Source of the DNA: Lacinutrix jangbogonensis
GTDB lineage: Bacteria; Bacteroidota; Bacteroidia; Flavobacteriales; Flavobacteriaceae
Reading direction: 5' to 3'
Length of the DNA: 64,000 nt
NCBI RefSeq assembly: GCF_000797445.1
Contig: NZ_JSWF01000035.1
Coordinates: 175,741 to 239,740 of the forward strand
Positions 62,092-64,000 of the stretch are shown here, piece by piece. The translations under genes were made by a program, and so were the position numbers. Within the stretch, counting starts at the first letter, position 1; every line of letters starts with the position of its first letter. The notes under the pieces were generated by a model that was not told the DNA's origin, ran no database searches, and worked only from the letters and a program-made list of their open reading frames with translations.

Positions 62092-64000
62092 ATGAATAAT
62101 TTAACATCAAAAAATATGAATAATCTTCCTATGAACACTATCACTAATTTAAATGGCAAAAAATCTGTTGTGTATTTGCACACAGACAATATTGAAGCAA
62201 GTTTTGATGAAAAGGATAGTATCAATACGAATCTTAATACTCCAAGGACTATCATCTACAAAACAAAATTCTTATGTCCTCTTTTTCTAATTATTACATT
62301 CTTCTTAGGAATTAATAATGCAGTTTCTCAAATTAATCTTGGATCAATTGAAGACTTTACTCTTTTTACAACCGCTGGAACGATAGGAAACACACTTACT
62401 GCAACCTCAATAATAACAGGTAATATAGGTGTCAATGTAGGTGCTATAACTGGTTTTGAAGCCCCTTCAGTTGTAATAGGGAACACTTATAATGCGAGTG
62501 CTATTACTATACAAGCAGCCTTAGATTTAACTACTATTGTAGATCAAATAAACAATACCGTAACAACAGCTGCTCATATTCCGGTATTCGGTAATGGCGA
62601 GACGCTAACTCCAGGTGTTTATTCTCAAGCTGCTGCCGCGTCCTTAAATAGCACTCTTACCTTGGATGGGCAAGGTGACACCAATGCACAATTCATCTTT
62701 AAAATAGGAGGTGCATTTTCTACCACTGCGCATGCGACAGTAGTCTTGATTAATTGCGCTTCACCAGAAAATATATTTTGGCTATCTGGAGGCGCTATTT
62801 CTATGGCTGTTTTTACGAACATAAGCGGAAATTTAATTAGTAATCCTGGCGCAGTTAGCATGGGATCAGGAGGTAAAATAACAGGGAGAATGCTGTCTAC
62901 CACTGGTGCTATTTCTGTTTATGGAACGGAAGCTACAAATCCTAGAACTTCAATGATAAGTGCAATTACTCATCCAACATGCGAAGTTACAACAGGAAGT
63001 TTCCAGATTAGAGGCTACGATCCTAATATTGCCAATCAATACACCTTCTCACCAAGTGTAATAAGCACCTCAGTAACAGGATTGGTAACTGCAAACCCAA
63101 ATACATATATTTTATCATACCCAAATTCAGGTGGTTGTGAAGCTTTAGTGGTCGTTAACACTGGACCCATAAACTACTGGACAGGCGCCACAAGTTCAGA
63201 TTGGAATAATGCGGAAAACTGGACCTGCGCAGTTCCTAGTGATATAAATAATCTAATTAATATTATTCCTGTCGTAATAACAAGCTATCCAATAATTGCG
63301 TCTGAGCCAGACAATAGTGGACTTGCTAAAAATCTTGAAATTCAAAGTGGAGCTTCATTAACTATAAACAACAATAGTTTACGTCTTACCACTATTTTAA
63401 CACTAAACGGTAAAATTTACTTAGAAGGAGAATCTCAATTATTGCAAGATACCGGAAGTGTTTTTGAGGGGTCAAGTATCGGCTCTATAGAAATTGACCA
63501 GCAAGGAACTGGTAATAGTTTTAGATACAATTATTGGAGTTCACCCGTGAATTCAGGTGGAACCAATTTTACCATTGGAGATGTTATAAGAGACGGCACA
63601 GACCCAAATAATAGTATAGAAATTGATTTTGACCCTAATGCTACGTATGCTGATGGAGCACCAAGTTCTCCCATTAAACTAAGCACCAATTGGATGTACA
63701 AACTAGAAGATTCTGGTTTAGGTTATAGTGCGTGGGAGAGTATAGGCAATACTGCAGATGTAAAAATAGGACAAGGCTGTTCCATGAAGGGCTCCAACAC
63801 CGGCGAAGATGAACAAAACTACACCTTTGTGGGCCTACCAAATAATGGAATTATTGAACTTACGGTAGGCTCTGATAATGATCACTTGGTTGGTAATCCG
63901 TATCCCTCAGCTATAGATGCTGATAAATTTATTGATGACAATGGCTTATTTTCAGGTACAGCTTCCATAACTGGAACTCTATATTTTTGGGATCATTATG
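62092..64000 (+). CDS. DUF3494 ice-binding-like protein (copy 2), 3' end outside window
   Basis: The frame is open from ATG 62092 to the window edge. The ice-binding domain reads LGSIEDFTLFTTAGTIGNTL, GVYSQAAAASLNSTLTLDGQ, FIFKIGGAFSTTAHATVVLI and WLSGGAISMAVFTNISGNLI; it is followed by a linker shorter than in copy 1 and the same WTGATSSDWNNAENWTC region. Where copy 1 has its start ATG, copy 2 has ATC (62251), ahead of the signal peptide (KTKFLCPLFLIITFFLG, ends NAVSQ). The only ATGs lie 120-159 nt further upstream (62092, 62116, 62131), which puts 40-53 residues before the signal peptide. Export may therefore be impaired. The start is uncertain. Confidence 0.75.
   Translation, partial: MNNLTSKNMNNLPMNTITNLNGKKSVVYLHTDNIEASFDEKDSINTNLNTPRTIIYKTKFLCPLFLIITFFLGINNAVSQINLGSIEDFTLFTTAGTIGNTLTATSIITGNIGVNVGAITGFEAPSVVIGNTYNASAITIQAALDLTTIVDQINNTVTTAAHIPVFGNGETLTPGVYSQAAAASLNSTLTLDGQGDTNAQFIFKIGGAFSTTAHATVVLINCASPENIFWLSGGAISMAVFTNISGNLISNPGAVSMGSGGKITGRMLSTTGAISVYGTEATNPRTSMISAITHPTCEVTTGSFQIRGYDPNIANQYTFSPSVISTSVTGLVTANPNTYILSYPNSGGCEALVVVNTGPINYWTGATSSDWNNAENWTCAVPSDINNLINIIPVVITSYPIIASEPDNSGLAKNLEIQSGASLTINNNSLRLTTILTLNGKIYLEGESQLLQDTGSVFEGSSIGSIEIDQQGTGNSFRYNYWSSPVNSGGTNFTIGDVIRDGTDPNNSIEIDFDPNATYADGAPSSPIKLSTNWMYKLEDSGLGYSAWESIGNTADVKIGQGCSMKGSNTGEDEQNYTFVGLPNNGIIELTVGSDNDHLVGNPYPSAIDADKFIDDNGLFSGTASITGTLYFWDHY
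63174..64000 (+). repeat. Direct repeat shared with 59541-60367
   Basis: Second copy of the 827-bp block; it continues past the window edge. See the entry at 59541 for the differences. Confidence 0.9.

Noticed and set aside
61980..62255. Minus-strand open frame of 91 codons between the ice-binding genes
   Set aside because: It is antisense to the 5' part of copy 2, low in complexity (many Ile, Leu, Phe, Ser) and has no promoter box or recognisable domain.
62625..62903. Minus-strand open frame of 92 codons
   Set aside because: Antisense shadow of the DUF3494 domain of copy 2, where the sense frame has clear family sequence.
1..64000. tRNA or rRNA genes
   Set aside because: I looked for cloverleaf-like blocks ending in CCA and for conserved rRNA stretches in the gene-free gaps and saw none. 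A covariance-model scan would be needed to be certain.

Overview
The window reads as part of the chromosome of an AT-rich marine member of the Flavobacteriaceae (Bacteroidota). Evidence: type IX secretion (T9SS) C-terminal sorting domains, a SusC-type plug motif, DUF4136/DUF1573 proteins, GbsR-like and LytTR regulators, few Shine-Dalgarno sites, and repeated -7 promoter boxes of the flavobacterial form TAnnTTTG upstream of genes. Two proteins with DUF3494 ice-binding domains suggest a cold or sea-ice habitat. Genus cannot be fixed from the sequence alone. No tRNA, rRNA, CRISPR array, integrase or transposase was seen.

Layout. 1-9.6 kb: the end of a large alpha-2-macroglobulin that carries a TonB-plug-like segment, a DUF4136 lipoprotein, an alpha/beta hydrolase, a LytS/LytR-type two-component pair, a potassium channel, obgE, and a fused hypoxanthine phosphoribosyltransferase-adenylate kinase. 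9.7-17.5 kb: purK and purE, which share an 18-nt promoter core, are separated by about 6.1 kb of minus-strand envelope genes (LytTR regulator, T9SS protein, beta-helix protein, outer-membrane protein and a decayed relative). 17.5-24.4 kb: a pair of look-alike RNA hairpin elements, an M3 peptidase, a probable murein peptidase flanked by REP-like palindromes, a GbsR-type regulator with its presumed operator repeated in front of a small lipid/methyltransferase operon (methyltransferase frameshifted), an ECF sigma/zinc anti-sigma pair and a UbiA-like membrane protein. 24.5-51.9 kb: mostly housekeeping genes (gcvP, FabH-like synthase, glycosyltransferases, valS, aspartate-type aminotransferase, murB, ECF sigma/anti-sigma, aqpZ, a divergent Nramp transporter, lipA, gapdh, a hybrid kinase split by a frameshift, lpxK, a Nif3-family gene with a partner that has lost its zinc ligands, msrA).

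52-64 kb is accessory and decaying: an AraC-like membrane regulator, a lipoprotein, a T9SS protein whose sorting domain is cut off by a nonsense codon, a secreted repeat protein, a GH2 beta-galactosidase relic with about ten stop codons, and two tandem T9SS-type ice-binding-like genes. The two share a block of about 740 bp that looks identical, while their N-terminal domains have diverged, which points to gene conversion or recent recombination.

The most testable new regulatory idea is the GbsR operator pair (20931 and 21496). The most notable structural features are the ice-binding tandem, the stop-riddled GH2 relic, the two A-run frameshifts at slippery heptamers, and the paired hairpin elements after purE.
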